NCBI GenBank assembly: GCA_027886865.1
Contig: JAPCJR010000015.1
Span: forward strand, 1-50,567
Length of the DNA: 50,567 nucleotides
Direction: 5' to 3'
DNA from: Nitrososphaerota archaeon
GTDB taxonomy: Archaea; Thermoproteota; Nitrososphaeria; Nitrososphaerales; UBA183
A program made the position numbers and the translations under genes. Below the pieces are notes generated by a model. That model made no database searches, had not been told where the DNA came from, and saw nothing but the letters and a program-made list of their open reading frames with translations. How positions within the stretch are numbered: position 1 is the first letter of the stretch; each line of letters opens with the position of its first letter. This document shows, piece by piece, positions 24,079 through 32,185 of the stretch.

Positions 24079-24393
24079 TTGACCAAATCCTGGTCGTCAG
24101 GCGGAAAGAGCGCAGAAGCTGTTGAAAAGCTGAGGTCGCAGCTCTCGCAGCTCGAAAGCAAAAGAGACGAACTCGTGGAGAAGAACAAGCGCAAGGTCTT
24201 CGACTGGGCGTCGTACGCCTTGATTTCGTCGACGGCCCCGAAGAATCTGGAGGAATTGCGAAACGGCATTGGAAGCCAGGAAATGAAAGAGATAGTCGCA
24301 ATATACGAGCTTCTCAATCAGGAGATAATGGACAAAGAAGCCTCCCTCAACGAAAAACTCGACGAGCAGGCCCGGTATGACTCGCTCGGATAA
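24079..24393 (+). CDS. small coiled-coil protein
   Basis: A 104-aa protein starting at TTG 24079, 7 nt after the zinc-ribbon gene stop. Residues about 10-35 (AEAVEKLRSQLSQLESKRDELVEKNK) and 60-100 (LRNGIGSQEMKEIVAIYELLNQEIMDKEASLNEKLDEQ) have heptad-like spacing, indicating a helical hairpin or coiled coil. The open frame extends upstream to 23989, but those residues overlap the previous gene in another frame. No family recognised. Confidence 0.55.
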   Translation: MTKSWSSGGKSAEAVEKLRSQLSQLESKRDELVEKNKRKVFDWASYALISSTAPKNLEELRNGIGSQEMKEIVAIYELLNQEIMDKEASLNEKLDEQARYDSLG

Positions 24394-24487
24394 CGGGCGA
24401 TTATCTCGCCGACGTGACCCGGGAGCCCGCCCAGAGGAAGTCTAGAAGCGTCTCTGTCCGGACAATCTACTTATTCAGACTCGCCAG

Positions 24488-24706
24488 CTACCCATGCTTC
24501 CAGGCCTTGGCCCGTCCACAGAACGCGTCCATCTCTTCCTGGGCCCGCGGACAACCCTTGTAGTGGAGGATGATTTCTCTCAAGGCCTCTTCTATAGGAG
24601 TCGGCGCACCCGGACAATACGAGTCCAACTGCGACCGAATCTCAGTGATCGACTGCCAGATGTCCATCGGTACGAATACCGAAACCCCCGATTTGTCCGC
24701 CTTCAT
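24488..24706 (-). CDS. small hypothetical protein
   Basis: A 72-aa soluble protein beginning MKADKSGVSVFVPMDIWQ with two predicted helices and three Cys (YCPGAP, GCPRAQ, FCGRA). A TATA-like GATATAAC on the minus strand (24727-24734) sits 25 nt upstream of the ATG, supporting a real leaderless gene. The N-terminal strand followed by two helices resembles a ribbon-helix-helix type regulator, but the match is weak. Function unknown. Confidence 0.5.
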   Translation of the reverse strand: MKADKSGVSVFVPMDIWQSITEIRSQLDSYCPGAPTPIEEALREIILHYKGCPRAQEEMDAFCGRAKAWKHG

Positions 24707-24726
24707 GTCTGCTCTTCCTCAGGCGA

Positions 24727-24734
24727 GTTATATC
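24727..24734 (-). promoter_or_regulatory. TATA box for the 72-aa gene
   Basis: Minus strand GATATAAC, centred about 25 nt upstream of the ATG at 24706. Confidence 0.5.
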
Positions 24735-24787
24735 TGGCTTTGTTGAGATGCCGCTTCTCCCCGCTGTGCACAGGTTCGAACGCAGAA

Positions 24788-25096
24788 CTATTTCTTCTTG
24801 CGGGGCATAGCAACGGAAGCCAGGACTATCACTATCACAGAGATCAGAACCAGCCCGAGCACATATTGGAGAGGGAGGAATATGAACGTCGACGCCACTG
24901 CCACCACGATGCCAAAGCCGACATTATACAGCCTATCTCCCGCCTTCCCGAGCAAGATGCCGTAAGCGACGGTCCAGAGTCCACCAAGGAGAAGTATTGC
25001 GGAGGCGGTCTGAGGGTCGTCGATAATGCCGAAGAGCAGCAGAACCACCGGCAGCAAGACGCAAATAATCAGACCCGCGCCCAACCCTATCTTCAA
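24788..25096 (-). CDS. small 4-TM membrane protein
   Basis: A 102-aa protein with four hydrophobic helices (about 5-24, 31-50, 59-72, 77-96) and a basic tail PRKKK, which points to a cytoplasmic C-terminus. Starts with TTG at 25096, 36 nt after the stop of another small membrane protein on the same strand, so the two may be one operon. No family assignment. Confidence 0.65.
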   Translation of the reverse strand: MKIGLGAGLIICVLLPVVLLLFGIIDDPQTASAILLLGGLWTVAYGILLGKAGDRLYNVGFGIVVAVASTFIFLPLQYVLGLVLISVIVIVLASVAMPRKKK

Positions 25097-25132
25097 GGCT
25101 AAGTCCCTGTCGCAGAAACCGAGTTCTCCTTA

Positions 25133-25363
25133 TTAAATCTCCGGTGGACGTGCGCGGGCAGAAACGCGCCAGTTCAACCCTCGCCTGATTGCTCGCACGC
25201 CGAAGATTAGCGCCAGCCCTATGACGATAAGGAGTAAACCAACGATAAGCCCTGCAAGCCCGAGCAGCACTAGGATCACTTTGACCAGAAGACCCCTGAG
25301 CAGGAATATCAGCACGGACCCGATTACCACCAGGATGAACCCAAAGACCGCCGAGCTGCGCAT
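25133..25363 (-). CDS. small 2-TM membrane protein
   Basis: A 76-aa protein composed of two long hydrophobic segments (VFGFILVVIGSVLIFLL and VKVILVLLGLAGLIVGLLLIVIGLALIF) and a basic tail. ATG 25363 is backed by a TATA-like CTAAAATAC on the minus strand (25385-25393) 26 nt upstream. Function unknown. Confidence 0.6.
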   Translation of the reverse strand: MRSSAVFGFILVVIGSVLIFLLRGLLVKVILVLLGLAGLIVGLLLIVIGLALIFGVRAIRRGLNWRVSARARPPEI

Positions 25364-25384
25364 GCGCGAGTCGACGGATTCTCG

Positions 25385-25393
25385 GTATTTTAG
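25385..25393 (-). promoter_or_regulatory. TATA box for the small membrane protein pair
   Basis: Minus-strand CTAAAATAC, centred 26 nt upstream of ATG 25363, the expected archaeal spacing for a leaderless transcript. Confidence 0.5.
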
Positions 25394-25474
25394 CGGTTTT
25401 GCCGCGCTAGCCGGAGGACCTGACGCTCACCAGGCTCAAAAAGAATTCAAACGCCCGCGACGGTACCTGGGATT

Positions 25475-25864
25475 ATGCAGACGCCCTCGAAGAGGCGGCT
25501 TTTCTACACCATAACCGCCGTGTTGTTCGTAGCGATACTCGGCACCGCGGTGTTCATAGTCGTGTATCTAGACGACAGTTACGTCAAGATAGAGGTGTCT
25601 GGCACGAGCAACACGTCCCTCGTGCTGTCCTATGACTCTACGAAGCTGACGCTCTCCCCGTCTGAGAACGCGACGGTCGAGGTGCTCCCCAACGCAAACG
25701 TGACCATTACCGCCAATCCGACGGCCCCGTACACGGTAGTTCATTGGGACGTAGGCGGTGCCACCGCGATAGAGAAGGGACAAGACAGCGTCAACTTCTT
25801 GACTGGTCAAGGAGGCAGCGCCATCCGAGTCTCCGTAGTGCTGGCCACAAATTCGTCGAGCTGA
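25475..25864 (+). CDS. single-pass membrane protein with extracellular beta domain
   Basis: A 129-aa protein: short basic N-terminus (MQTPSKRRLF), one membrane helix (about 10-30), then a beta-rich domain of about 95 residues with repeated N-x-S/T sequons (TSNTSLVLS, SENATVEV, NANVTIT). The VEVLPNANVTITANPTAPYTVVHWDVGG stretch resembles bacterial-repeat/Ig-like surface domains. Likely anchored on the outer face of the membrane. Function unknown. Confidence 0.65.
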   Translation: MQTPSKRRLFYTITAVLFVAILGTAVFIVVYLDDSYVKIEVSGTSNTSLVLSYDSTKLTLSPSENATVEVLPNANVTITANPTAPYTVVHWDVGGATAIEKGQDSVNFLTGQGGSAIRVSVVLATNSSS

Positions 25865-25892
25865 GGCCTTCGTTTGATTTGAAGGGGCGGAG

Positions 25893-26459
25893 TCAGGTTC
25901 CCTTGAGCATTTCCGAATATTTCTTCCTGAACTTCGCCACTTTTGGTGCTATCACAACTGTGCAGTATCCCTGTCTCGGGTTCCGCATGTAGTACTCCTG
26001 ATGATAGCCCTCGGCCTTGAAGAAGACGGAGAACGGGGACAGTTCGGTGACAATCGGATGGTCCCAGATCTTGGACGCGTTGACTTCGCGAATCACCTCT
26101 TCTGCCACCTCCTTCTGTTTCTGACTGTGGTAGAAGATAGCCGACCTGTACTGAGTGCCGACGTCGGCTCCTTGCCTGTTGAGGGTCGTGGGGTCATGGA
26201 CCGTGAAGAAGACCTGGAGTAGCTGCTTGTATGAGATTACGGCTGGGTCGAAGGTTATGTTTGCCACTTCGACATGGCCGGTGTCGCCGTCGCACACCTG
26301 CTCGTACGTGGGATCAGGTACGGTCCCTCCGGAATACCCGGATTCAACCTTCTCTACCCCCTTCAATTCCGAGAACACCGCTTCTGTGCACCAGAAGCAA
26401 CCTCCACCGAGCGTTGCCGTCTCGCTGGAACCGATATTACCGCCAGAAGACCCCATCAT
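25893..26459 (-). CDS. msrA: peptide-methionine (S)-S-oxide reductase MsrA
   Basis: Repairs oxidised Met residues in proteins by reducing methionine-S-sulfoxide in the cytosol. The signature GGGCFWCTEAVF with the catalytic Cys, followed by SGYSGG, PTYEQVCDGDTGHVEVANITFDP and HDPTTLNRQGADVGTQYRS, is diagnostic. From ATG 26459 the protein has 188 aa, normal for the family; the frame is open to 26492. A TATA box on the minus strand (26482-26490) 27 nt before ATG 26459 supports the shorter form. The C-terminus (YCTVVIAPKVAKFRKKY) is standard, but no C-terminal resolving Cys pair is visible, so another Cys or a different reductant may recycle it. Confidence 0.95.
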   Translation of the reverse strand: MMGSSGGNIGSSETATLGGGCFWCTEAVFSELKGVEKVESGYSGGTVPDPTYEQVCDGDTGHVEVANITFDPAVISYKQLLQVFFTVHDPTTLNRQGADVGTQYRSAIFYHSQKQKEVAEEVIREVNASKIWDHPIVTELSPFSVFFKAEGYHQEYYMRNPRQGYCTVVIAPKVAKFRKKYSEMLKGT

Positions 26460-26481
26460 GGAGAAATAATGGAAACACTGA

Positions 26482-26490
26482 GGTATAAAC
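26482..26490 (-). promoter_or_regulatory. TATA box of msrA
   Basis: Minus-strand GTTTATACC, 27 nt upstream of ATG 26459. It overlaps the N-terminal codons of the longer possible ORF and so argues for the shorter MsrA. Confidence 0.55.
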
Positions 26491-26644
26491 ACTCACAGGA
26501 TGGTCCTTCGAGGCCTTGGCTAGTGCGGAACTTGGGCTTGTCGTTCAAGATTAGCTTCATCTGTAAGAGGCGCCCTGTCGTCGGGTTGAGAGAAATCCTT
26601 TACATCCTGCACCCTGGAACGCTCGGAGGCTGGTAGCTTCAAGG

Positions 26645-27574
26645 ATGCAGGATCAAGGCTTAGCTGAGGTGTCCAAGAAGTTCCTGCGGAGGGCACGACA
26701 GCGGCTGAACCTTAGAGGCAACCTGTACATCCTTCCGCCCGCCGGCTACGCTGTGGCGATGCTGGCGTACTATCTGGCGTCCGGCAAGCTGCTTCAGTTC
26801 CTCCCCATCATATTCTTCTTGGCAGCTGTACCGGTGCTGGCAATCCTGGGCTCCTCGAGAGACCTTGCAAGGTCCTGGCTGCCATTCGTCTCGATACTCC
26901 TCTCGTATGAGGCGCTCGCCGGCATCGTAGGGTCGTTCGCAGCGTCCAGATTCGTGTACTCGCTCTACCCGATTGACAAGTCTCTTTGGGGGTTCAACTT
27001 GACCGGATGGGTCCAGACCACGTTCTTGTCTCCCGCCATGACCCAGGTGACGTCATTCTTCTACACTCTGCACTTTCCTTTGGTAGTTATCACTTCCACC
27101 AGTCTTTGGTATTTCAACCGACAGCTCTTCGGCAAGTACACGGCCACCATGATAATAACGTCCTATGCTTCTCTGGCCACCTTCGTCCTTGTCCCGACGG
27201 CCCCGCCTTGGTATCAGGGTGTGGCCGTGGACCTTTACCAGAGCACCGGTTCCTCGGTGTTACCAAACGCATGGTCCTCGGCCATCTCGATGATAGAATC
27301 GGACAAATTTGCTGCATTTCCCAGCCTGCACGCCGCGTACGCCATAATATTCTGCTACTTCATGATCAAGCTCGACCGTCGCCTGGCATACGTGGCGGTC
27401 CCGGTGACTGCTGCCATCCTCTTCTCGACTTTGTACTTGGGCCAGCACTACCTAATCGATTTGATAGCCGGGGCGGCGTATGCGTTGGTGCCTTGCCTCA
27501 TAGTCGAGAGGTTGCATATCAGCACCTTCAGCAGCAGCAAGCCATCCAAGGTCGATACGTCACAGGCTCTCTAG
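26645..27574 (+). CDS. PAP2-superfamily membrane phosphatase/phosphotransferase
   Basis: A 309-aa membrane protein with about seven or eight helices. The PAP2 catalytic motifs are seen in the C-terminal half: FPSLHAAYA (equivalent to PSGH with its catalytic His) and YLGQHYLIDLIAG (the SRxxxxxHxxxD motif reduced to QHxxxD). The SLHA form of motif 2 is that of the inositol phosphorylceramide synthase/AUR1-like branch rather than classical phosphatidic acid phosphatases. Likely role: transfer or removal of lipid head-group phosphate in archaeal lipid or polyprenol metabolism. The start ATG 26645 precedes a charged N-terminus. Confidence 0.85.
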   Translation: MQDQGLAEVSKKFLRRARQRLNLRGNLYILPPAGYAVAMLAYYLASGKLLQFLPIIFFLAAVPVLAILGSSRDLARSWLPFVSILLSYEALAGIVGSFAASRFVYSLYPIDKSLWGFNLTGWVQTTFLSPAMTQVTSFFYTLHFPLVVITSTSLWYFNRQLFGKYTATMIITSYASLATFVLVPTAPPWYQGVAVDLYQSTGSSVLPNAWSSAISMIESDKFAAFPSLHAAYAIIFCYFMIKLDRRLAYVAVPVTAAILFSTLYLGQHYLIDLIAGAAYALVPCLIVERLHISTFSSSKPSKVDTSQAL

Positions 27575-27613
27575 CGGCTGCTTCAGGCCGTCGAAGACTC
27601 CCCAAACCATGAA

Positions 27614-27757
27614 ATGGCACGCAAAGTGCTCCAAAACCGGTTGCAGTTTGGATTGCGCCTCCGGTCTATCAGCTATCGTTCCCGTTATCTCATACTGCTA
27701 GGCGCAGTCTTCATGATATCAATTCGATTCTTTTCTCCGATTCCATCGAGGACATGA
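27614..27757 (+). CDS. possible 47-aa membrane microprotein upstream of the DedA gene
   Basis: An ATG at 27614 opens 47 codons: a very basic N-terminus (MARKVLQNRLQFGLRLRS) followed by one hydrophobic segment (YLILLGAVFMISIRFF). Its TGA overlaps the DedA start (ATGA), an arrangement seen in translational coupling. No homologue is known to me and it may be chance. If it is not coding, then 27575-27753 is 180 bp of gene-free DNA. Confidence 0.25.
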   Translation: MARKVLQNRLQFGLRLRSISYRSRYLILLGAVFMISIRFFSPIPSRT

Positions 27758-28422
27758 TAACCGGAGCAGGCGGGCAGGTCTCGGTTGCCGGCGTGGGCGC
27801 CATCACCGGAGCCGTGACCAACGCGATAGTCAACTCGATCAACGCCACGGGATATTTGGGGATATTCGGGCTGACGCTGCTCGAAGGGACTTCGCTCCCG
27901 GTTCCGAGCGAGGTGGTGTTGCCATTCGCTGGCTATCTGGTCTCGATCGGCAGGCTAGAATTCTGGCTGACGGTGGGCCTGGCGACGTTGGCGGGGGTAA
28001 TCGGCGCCCTCGTAGACTACTACATCGGGAAATACTTGGGAATGCGGGTGATATCCAACTACGGGAGCCGATTCTTCATCAGCCAGGAGCAGATGCGGAA
28101 GGTGGAGCTACTCTTCGAGAGACACGGCGGAAAGATCGTCTTCGCAAGCAGGCTGATACCCGGCGTCCGGACGCTGGCCTCGTTCCCTGCGGGGAGCGCG
28201 AGGATGAACCTTCCCAAGTTCACTCTCTACACAGCGATCGGTTGCTTTGGGTTCGACGCCGTCCTGGTCTACGTTGGAGACTATCTTGGCGTGCACTGGA
28301 GTGCCATCCGCGCTATTGGAATTCTGGAGCTGGCGGCAACGGTGACGGTCCTGATAGCCGCGGTTTGGATATTCTACAGGATTCAGCGCAGGCAGTCTTC
28401 AGAAGCGCCCAAGCCCGCCTAG
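27754..28422 (+). CDS. DedA-family membrane protein
   Basis: A 222-aa SNARE-associated/DedA protein, a family linked to lipid flipping and membrane homeostasis. Visible: LLEGTSLPVPSEVVLPFAGYL (the family E-x-x-x-P-x-P-S/G-E block with its membrane-re-entrant Pro/Glu), GALVDYYIGKYLG, FERHGGKIVFASRLIPGVRTLASFPAGSARM (the family F-x-R-[FL]-x-P-x-x-R). Four or five hydrophobic segments. Length is typical. It sits in a stretch with a PAP2 protein, so both may act on lipid carriers, an inference only. Confidence 0.92.
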   Translation: MITGAGGQVSVAGVGAITGAVTNAIVNSINATGYLGIFGLTLLEGTSLPVPSEVVLPFAGYLVSIGRLEFWLTVGLATLAGVIGALVDYYIGKYLGMRVISNYGSRFFISQEQMRKVELLFERHGGKIVFASRLIPGVRTLASFPAGSARMNLPKFTLYTAIGCFGFDAVLVYVGDYLGVHWSAIRAIGILELAATVTVLIAAVWIFYRIQRRQSSEAPKPA

Positions 28423-28553
28423 TGGACCTAGTTGGCCCTCCCATGATGAGATAGCTGCCAAACGCGATACGGAGGGACAGGCGGTTCATAGAAGTGTAAA
28501 GATATTTTCACTCGAGTCAAGATAACCTCTAAACAAGGCGAACAGTGGAGACC

Positions 28554-29195
28554 ATGTCGCAGTTTTCTAATAACTGGGATAACAAGAAAGGACCGGGGAT
28601 AGGGGATAGGCTGATGGGAAGGTTCAACAATCCAGGTCCTCTGAAACCACGTCTTGACCAGGCCACGCGTCAAATTCAAACTGTGATGGCAAAGCTGGAC
28701 ACAGCGATCGTGAAACTGCGAGACAGGGACACTTACCTCTTCAACAAGATCGTTTCATCCGTTCAGAAACGAGACACGGCGAGAGCGTCGATGTTCGCCA
28801 ACGAACTAGCAGAGCTCCGCAGGATGAGCAAGATGGTGACTCAATCCAAGCTCGCGCTGGAGCAGATTGTGCTTAGGCTGAATACGGTGACAGAACTCGG
28901 CGAAGTAGTACTCACACTCGCGCCCGCCACTTCAGTAGTAAGGAACCTGAGAGAGGGCCTGGCTGGCGTGATGCCTGAGGCGGAAGGCGAGATGAGCGAG
29001 ATTTCGGGCTTGTTGAGCGGGATTCTCGTCGACGCCGGCTCGGTCACGGGCACTTCGCTCAACTTCGAGACCGCGAACGAAGAGGCGGAATTGGCGCTGG
29101 CTGAGGCCGCGGCGGTCGCAGAGTCACGGATGAGGGAGAAGTTCCCGGACATTCCACAGGGAGTCCAGGACTCGAACGAGATGGAGATGGCGTAG
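28554..29195 (+). CDS. cdvB: ESCRT-III-like protein, CdvB family
   Basis: A 213-aa protein (216 from GTG 28545) of the archaeal ESCRT-III/Snf7 family used for cell division and membrane scission in TACK archaea. After a short basic N-terminus come long amphipathic helices: LKPRLDQATRQIQTVMAKLDTAIVKLRDRDTYLFNKIVSSVQKRDTARASMFANELAELRRMSKMVTQSKLALEQI, the Snf7 helical hairpin with the typical xxRDxxLFxKxxxAxxxxDxxRAxxYAxELAExRR block. The C-terminal half is acidic (ISGLLSGILVDAGS, then EEAELALAEAAAVAE). No MIM2-like motif or winged helix is visible, so it is more like CdvB paralogues (CdvB1/B2) than main CdvB. No cdvA or cdvC is adjacent. Confidence 0.88.
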   Translation: MSQFSNNWDNKKGPGIGDRLMGRFNNPGPLKPRLDQATRQIQTVMAKLDTAIVKLRDRDTYLFNKIVSSVQKRDTARASMFANELAELRRMSKMVTQSKLALEQIVLRLNTVTELGEVVLTLAPATSVVRNLREGLAGVMPEAEGEMSEISGLLSGILVDAGSVTGTSLNFETANEEAELALAEAAAVAESRMREKFPDIPQGVQDSNEMEMA

Positions 29196-29290
29196 CCCTC
29201 CCTCTGTGGCGCTGTGACTTAGGCTGCTAGGCGCCGCGGTACGGACGAGTCCCGTCCGGGTTTTTCTACCCGGAAGACAACGGAGGGTGC

Positions 29291-30070
29291 GTGAACTGGG
29301 CAAAGAACGTCTTCGTGCGCAGCGCCAAGCTATACGAGATTGTGCTAGAGGGGATGTGGGAAAGGGGCGAGGAAGACGCGCTCGCGATATCTGGCGTACT
29401 CCAGGACAAGGGGATGAGTTCTTGCCGGGTGCTTGACGTGCCCTGTGGAATCGGGCGCGTCGGGATTCCCTTGGCACAGCTCGGGTTCTCAGTAACGGGG
29501 GTCGATTTCTCCCCTCATCTCGTCTCGGTCGCAAACTCGAAGGCCCGTCAGTTCGGGGTGAACGGCAATGCCTCCTTCTTGAACGGCACGATGTCGGAGC
29601 TGCATTCTACCTTCGAAGAAGGCGCGTTCGACTGCGCCATCAACGTCTTCACGAGCATTGGATACGGGTCAGAACAGGAAGACCTCGCCTACTTCAGGAG
29701 CCTGCGGAAAGTGGTGAGGCGAGGAGGCCTCTTCGTCATCTCAGGGCTCCGAAACAGGGACTACATAGTGGCTCATCCCGCGCAGAACATCTACGAGGAG
29801 AGCAAGAATCTGCTCGTGCTGGACAGATACTCCTTCGACGTTTCCCACTCCCGGGAACGCGGTACGTGGAAGTTCTATCTCAAGGTCAAGGACGCGATGA
29901 AGCTGGCGGGTGAGTTCCCCATCGACATCCGGGTGTATTCGCCCCACGAGCTGATCTCCATGCTCAGCGGCTGCGGCTGGTCCGTCTCTGGAGTGTATGA
30001 ATCGCTCTCAACCAAGGGAGCCTTCACTCCTGCTAGCCCGGTCTATGCAGTGGTCGCAGAAACCGTGTGA
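29291..30070 (+). CDS. class I SAM-dependent methyltransferase
   Basis: A 259-aa methyltransferase of the Methyltransf_11/25 type. Motif I is VLDVPCGIGRVGIPLA (48-63 region) followed by VTGVDFSPHLVSVAN with the acidic residue that binds the SAM ribose. A motif-IV-like stretch is FDCAINVFTSIGYG, and LRKVVRRGGLFVIS is motif VI. The Pro-Cys-Gly form PCGIGR is typical of archaeal small-molecule methyltransferases. Substrate unknown. Start GTG 29291. Its last 28 bases overlap the 3' end of the convergent GIY-YIG gene. Confidence 0.85.
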   Translation: MNWAKNVFVRSAKLYEIVLEGMWERGEEDALAISGVLQDKGMSSCRVLDVPCGIGRVGIPLAQLGFSVTGVDFSPHLVSVANSKARQFGVNGNASFLNGTMSELHSTFEEGAFDCAINVFTSIGYGSEQEDLAYFRSLRKVVRRGGLFVISGLRNRDYIVAHPAQNIYEESKNLLVLDRYSFDVSHSRERGTWKFYLKVKDAMKLAGEFPIDIRVYSPHELISMLSGCGWSVSGVYESLSTKGAFTPASPVYAVVAETV

Positions 30071-30309
30071 ATGAGACGCATCTTCGCCGACCTGCTCATT
30101 CTTTTGATCTGATTCTCTCGCTTGAGCGCGGCGGACCTGCCAGCGCATGTTTCCCGATAGACGAGCATCACGGGTCTACGACTTCTGACGAACTTGGAGC
30201 CGGTACCCCGGTTGTGCTGCTTGATCCTCCGTTCAAGGTCTACGGTGCAACCGGTATAGAACTCGCCCGTATTGCATCTCACCACGTAAACCTGCCAGGT
30301 GCGTTCCAC
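30043..30309 (-). CDS. GIY-YIG nuclease-superfamily protein (UPF0213-like)
   Basis: From GTG 30309 an 88-aa protein that is essentially one GIY-YIG domain: WQVYVVRCNTGEFYTGCTVDLERRIKQHNRGTGSKFVRSRRPVMLVY, matching V-Y-[IV]-[LV]-x-C-x-x-G-x-x-Y-x-G-x-T-x-D-[LV]-x-R-R-x-x-x-H-N-x-G, then KRENQIKRMSRSAKMRLI. The catalytic Tyr, Arg, His and C-terminal Glu (KREN) are retained. The frame is open to 30393, but those residues lie over the promoter region of the divergent zinc-ribbon gene. The 3' end overlaps the methyltransferase by 28 nt. Expected role: small nuclease involved in DNA repair or defence; unproven. Confidence 0.8.
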   Translation of the reverse strand: MERTWQVYVVRCNTGEFYTGCTVDLERRIKQHNRGTGSKFVRSRRPVMLVYRETCAGRSAALKRENQIKRMSRSAKMRLIHTVSATTA

Positions 30310-30373
30310 CCAAGAAGATAAGAACCATGACGATAAATCATTGTCATTGGCCAACACGAACAAAGAGTCCGAA

Positions 30374-30502
30374 ATGAGGTGCCCCGGGTGCAAGCGGTTC
30401 TCTTTGAGCAGAAAGAACGAGGGTGTGTCGTGCTCGTTCTGCGGTTACAGGCTTTCACCCGGTGAAGAGGCCCGTTATCGGCTCTATGAACTCCTCAAGT
30501 GA
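30374..30502 (+). CDS. 42-aa zinc-ribbon microprotein
   Basis: From ATG 30374, a tiny protein MRCPGCKRFSLSRKN... with two CxxC knuckles (CPGC, CSFC followed by GYRLSPGEEARYRLYELLK), a complete four-Cys zinc ribbon. The open frame extends upstream to 30299, but the part before the ATG resembles non-coding. It is divergent from the GIY-YIG gene across 64 bp. Role unknown; such proteins often bind RNA or transcription machinery. Confidence 0.6.
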   Translation: MRCPGCKRFSLSRKNEGVSCSFCGYRLSPGEEARYRLYELLK

Positions 30503-30522
30503 GTGATGTCGATCGTCCCTCG

Positions 30523-30963
30523 TCATCTTGACCGGGCATAGATGCTGTGCACCACCCGCATGCATGCGTCCATGACATAGGGAATGCCCGCTTCGTCCAA
30601 TATCCTCTTGGCTTCGTCGTTCTCGAGCCCAAGCTGTGCCCAGACGATGTATCGTTTGCCGTGCCTCTTGGACAGTTCCACGACCTGGCGCGCTACGCCA
30701 GGAAGCTCGTCGCTGGGCCGAAAGACCTCGATCGCCTCGACCTGAACGGCGACCTCCGGAGGGAGTGATAGCAGGTCGGGGAAGGCCTTCTCTCCGAATA
30801 TCTCGGTCGCAGTTGGGTTGATTGGGATTATCCGGTAGCCGTTGTCCTTCAGGAACCGAGGGACCGAATGGGCCTCCTTCTCGGGATTCTTGGAGGCGCC
30901 GACGACGGCGATGGTCCTGACGGTCTTCATCACCTCAACCGGCGATATCGTCGAACTCGGCAT
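30523..30963 (-). CDS. CoA-binding domain protein (YccU-like)
   Basis: A 146-aa Rossmann-fold protein of the CoA-binding-2 family. Visible: RTIAVVGASKNPEKEAHSVPRFLKDNGYRIIPINP, then EIFGEKAFPDLLSLP and VEAIEVFRPSDELPGVARQVVELSKRHGKRYIVWAQLGLENDEAKRILDEAGIPYVMDACM, a full match to the single-domain YccU family with the nucleotide-binding loop GASxxPxK. Function in cells is unsettled; CoA or related nucleotide binding is known in the family. ATG 30963 is favoured because a TATA-like GATATAATC (30984-30992, minus) lies 25 nt before it; the frame is open to 30978. Confidence 0.88.
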   Translation of the reverse strand: MPSSTISPVEVMKTVRTIAVVGASKNPEKEAHSVPRFLKDNGYRIIPINPTATEIFGEKAFPDLLSLPPEVAVQVEAIEVFRPSDELPGVARQVVELSKRHGKRYIVWAQLGLENDEAKRILDEAGIPYVMDACMRVVHSIYARSR

Positions 30964-30983
30964 GGCTGTCACAGCCATCCGCT

Positions 30984-30992
30984 GATTATATC
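30984..30992 (-). promoter_or_regulatory. TATA box of the CoA-binding protein gene
   Basis: Minus-strand GATATAATC, 25 nt upstream of ATG 30963. It falls too near the alternative ATG 30978 for that to be the start of a standard transcript. Confidence 0.55.
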
Positions 30993-31001
30993 TCTATCCT
31001 T

Positions 31002-32099
31002 CTATTTTGTGACGAGCGTGATGATGTCCTCGTCCATGAGCATGTGGGTAATGCCGACCCTCTGGCCACCGAACTTGGCGCTCTTGCCCCAGATCAGGGC
31101 GTAGCGGAACTCATCCTTTATGTTCCTGTGGACCTTGTTGCAGATCTCCAGCACGCTCGAACCGTTCCTTACGATCATGGGCTCCTCAAAGTCTGTCTCG
31201 CCCGTCCTCCTTCTCATGTATATCCTCACGTAGTCGAGTCTCTTGTAGATCTCCTCCTTCAGCGCGCCTATGTTGACGTTGCTCTCTGCGGACACCGGGA
31301 CGAACTTGTAAGAGAGCTTGGAGCTAAGCTCGTTCGTGAACCCCGCGTTGACGAGGTCTATCTTGTTCATTATGGTGAGCGATGGCGTATAGACCCTGCT
31401 CCCCAAGAGCACGTCGATGAACTGCTCGTCGGTTATGTCTTCACGAATGACGACCCGCGCGCTGTTGACGCCATACACTCGCAGCATTTCCTTGACAAGT
31501 TGCTCGGTGATCTTCGTGAGCTTGACGGTGGCGGTTACCGCAATGCCGCCGGAAGTCGTCGACTCGATGACCACGTTAGGCGGGTTTTCGTCAACCCTGA
31601 TGCCGGTGCTCCTGAGCTCCTTCTCTAGAAGGGCCCTCGCCTCAGGCTGGAATACATCGACTATGAAGAGTATCAGGTCAGCGTTCCTGGCGACCGCAAG
31701 GACCCTCTTTCCGAGTCCCCTGCCGGACGAAGCGCCCTGGATGATTCCCGGAAGGTCCAGGACCTGTATCCTCGCACCCTTGTGCTCCATTAGACCCGGC
31801 ACGACATCCAGAGTGGTGAAATGATACGCTGCTACCTTAGACTTGGCGTTGGTGAGCCTGTTGAGCAAGGTCGATTTCCCGACGCTCGGCAATCCAATTA
31901 GCACGACCGTCCCATCGCCTGACTTCTTGACATCATAACCGATGGCACTCCCTGACCGACGATTCTGCTGGTCTTCCTGCTCTTGCTTAAGCCTGGAGAG
32001 CTTGGCTCTGAGGAGACCTATGTGGTGTTCCGTCTTCTTGTTGACCTGCGTCCTGTGCATGTCGTCCTCTATCTTCTTGATTTTCTCAGGTATGCCCAT
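31002..32099 (-). CDS. Drg/OBG-family GTPase with TGS domain
   Basis: A 365-aa developmentally regulated GTP-binding protein, conserved from archaea to eukaryotes and associated with translation. It has an N-terminal basic helical region (1-60), then a circular G domain: G1 GLPSVGKST, the YHFTTLD switch I, G3 DLPG, G4 NKID, and a C-terminal TGS domain (about 290-365; YIRIYMRR... SSVLEICNKVHRNIKDEFRYALIWGKSAKF) that ends ITLVTK. The intervening S5D2L-like insert (about 165-225) is present. Length is the family's 365-370. The ATG is preceded by GGAGGG (8 nt upstream), one of the few clear ribosome-binding sites in this window. Confidence 0.95.
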   Translation of the reverse strand: MGIPEKIKKIEDDMHRTQVNKKTEHHIGLLRAKLSRLKQEQEDQQNRRSGSAIGYDVKKSGDGTVVLIGLPSVGKSTLLNRLTNAKSKVAAYHFTTLDVVPGLMEHKGARIQVLDLPGIIQGASSGRGLGKRVLAVARNADLILFIVDVFQPEARALLEKELRSTGIRVDENPPNVVIESTTSGGIAVTATVKLTKITEQLVKEMLRVYGVNSARVVIREDITDEQFIDVLLGSRVYTPSLTIMNKIDLVNAGFTNELSSKLSYKFVPVSAESNVNIGALKEEIYKRLDYVRIYMRRRTGETDFEEPMIVRNGSSVLEICNKVHRNIKDEFRYALIWGKSAKFGGQRVGITHMLMDEDIITLVTK

Positions 32100-32185
32100 T
32101 TTTTTCCCTCCTGTGTCTCACGAGGCAGAAACACCCTCTTTAACTTAAATCTTCAAGCTTCGCCGCTCTCGGTTGCTGCCTGTTG